Positions 63,894-64,000 of a DNA stretch of 64,000 nt are shown here, in pieces. This DNA comes from Auanema rhodensis (taxonomy: Eukaryota; Nematoda; Chromadorea; Rhabditida; Rhabditidae). The number at the start of each line of letters is the position of its first letter. Position 1 is the stretch's first letter. The notes under the pieces were generated by a model, which saw only the letters and a program-made list of their open reading frames with translations, was not told the DNA's origin and made no database searches. Both the position numbers and the translations under genes were made by a program. Where the stretch lies: contig OZ059895.1 of the NCBI GenBank assembly GCA_964057225.1, positions 1,860,001 through 1,924,000 of the forward strand, given 5' to 3'.

Positions 63894-64000
63894 AACATAC
63901 ACTAATGCATCATTTTTCAAACGATCATAACTAATTTTTGTATTAAGCTTTTCTCAATGTAGTATAGTGCATTCGATGCGGATTTTTAAGCTGCGTCGAT
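63894..64000 (+). repeat. Partial monomer cut by the window edge (107 bp)
   Basis: The final copy has C33 and T56 and stops inside the long dyad, so the array continues beyond the right edge. The window begins at the arbitrarily chosen monomer position 1, so it probably continues to the left as well. Confidence 0.9.

Larger units (their letters stand above)
1..64000 (+). repeat. Satellite DNA array, 351-bp monomer, 182 complete copies plus a partial
   Basis: The same 351-bp unit recurs head to tail across the entire window, always in the same orientation. Successive starts (1, 352, 703, 1054, 1405 and so on) are 351 apart except for fifteen one-base indels. An extra A after TTTT in the 3' third occurs near 11167, 13274, 20998, 23106, 24160, 24512, 25566, 32939 and 35047. 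An extra T near 20801, 22909, 32742 and 34850 comes with a G-to-C change. One T is missing near 40120 and 46437. The net +11 matches the last start at 63894. Neighbouring copies differ at only a few positions. All frames have frequent stops, and no foreign sequence interrupts the array. This organisation is typical of (peri)centromeric heterochromatin in eukaryotes; an insect or other invertebrate host is plausible but not proven. The satellite family is not recognised. Confidence 0.98.

Noticed and set aside
1-64000. CRISPR array
   Set aside because: The repeats are long, contiguous and have no unique spacers; the layout is tandem satellite.
1-64000. Telomeric repeat or tandem gene cluster (rDNA, histone, snRNA)
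   Set aside because: No TTAGG/TTAGGG-type runs, no recognisable RNA or histone sequence, and stops in all frames of each monomer.
1-64000. Bacterial operons, promoters or terminators
   Set aside because: The dyads followed by T runs resemble terminators superficially, but they recur every 351 bp in a gene-free eukaryotic-style satellite, so such calls would be meaningless.

Overview
The whole window is one uninterrupted satellite DNA array. A 351-bp, AT-rich monomer (111 G+C of 351 in the first copy, about 32%) is repeated head to tail in one orientation from the first base to the last. Taking the first base as monomer position 1, there are 182 complete monomers followed by a 107-bp partial copy starting at 63894. 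The register accounts for itself exactly: 182 x 351 = 63882, the last partial copy starts 11 bases later than that predicts, and I find thirteen +1 and two -1 single-base indels (net +11). I see no gene, RNA gene, transposon insertion, CRISPR array, telomere motif or other non-satellite sequence.

Host: a eukaryote, from (peri)centromeric or other constitutive heterochromatin, probably read through in a long-read assembly. Monomer length, AT-richness, lack of CpG depletion and layered higher-order organisation fit an invertebrate such as an insect. This is inference; I do not recognise the satellite family and cannot name the species.

Monomers differ mainly at about ten positions (monomer coordinates): 33 C/T, 56 G/T (T creates AAGCTT), 60 C/T, 64-65 (AAT/ATT/AAA contexts), 136 A/C, 165 T/A, 167 C/T/G/A, 223 C/T, 248 T/A, 283-284 T/C and 342 A/G. 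In the notes below, 'G-type' and 'T-type' refer to position 56. Linked variants reveal nested higher-order repeats (HORs): a 5-mer repeat (period 1755) at 1-3510; a 2-mer alternation at 7021-9126; a 6-mer (period 2107) at 10180-14042; a large near-identical duplication, block A 13692-22633 and block B 25984-34574 (offset 11941, or 12292 left of one extra monomer in A); a 3/4-mer expansion at 23173-25983 between them; a 6-mer (period 2108) at 32302-36166; three apparently identical monomers at 36167-37219; a G-type-rich domain at 37220-43536 with sub-blocks repeated near 46-48 kb; a T-type-rich domain from 43537 rightwards; a 2-mer at 53715-55118; and a 3/4-mer HOR at 55119-62138.

Every monomer also carries three inverted repeats: a long interrupted dyad at monomer positions 89-139, a perfect 9-bp-arm hairpin at 157-178 and an 8-bp-arm dyad at 329-356 that spans the monomer junction. 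Two of the commonest variable sites (167 and 342) lie in the loops of these dyads. The most informative content is therefore the record of recent unequal exchange, conversion and segmental duplication, plus the recurring dyads, rather than any coding system.
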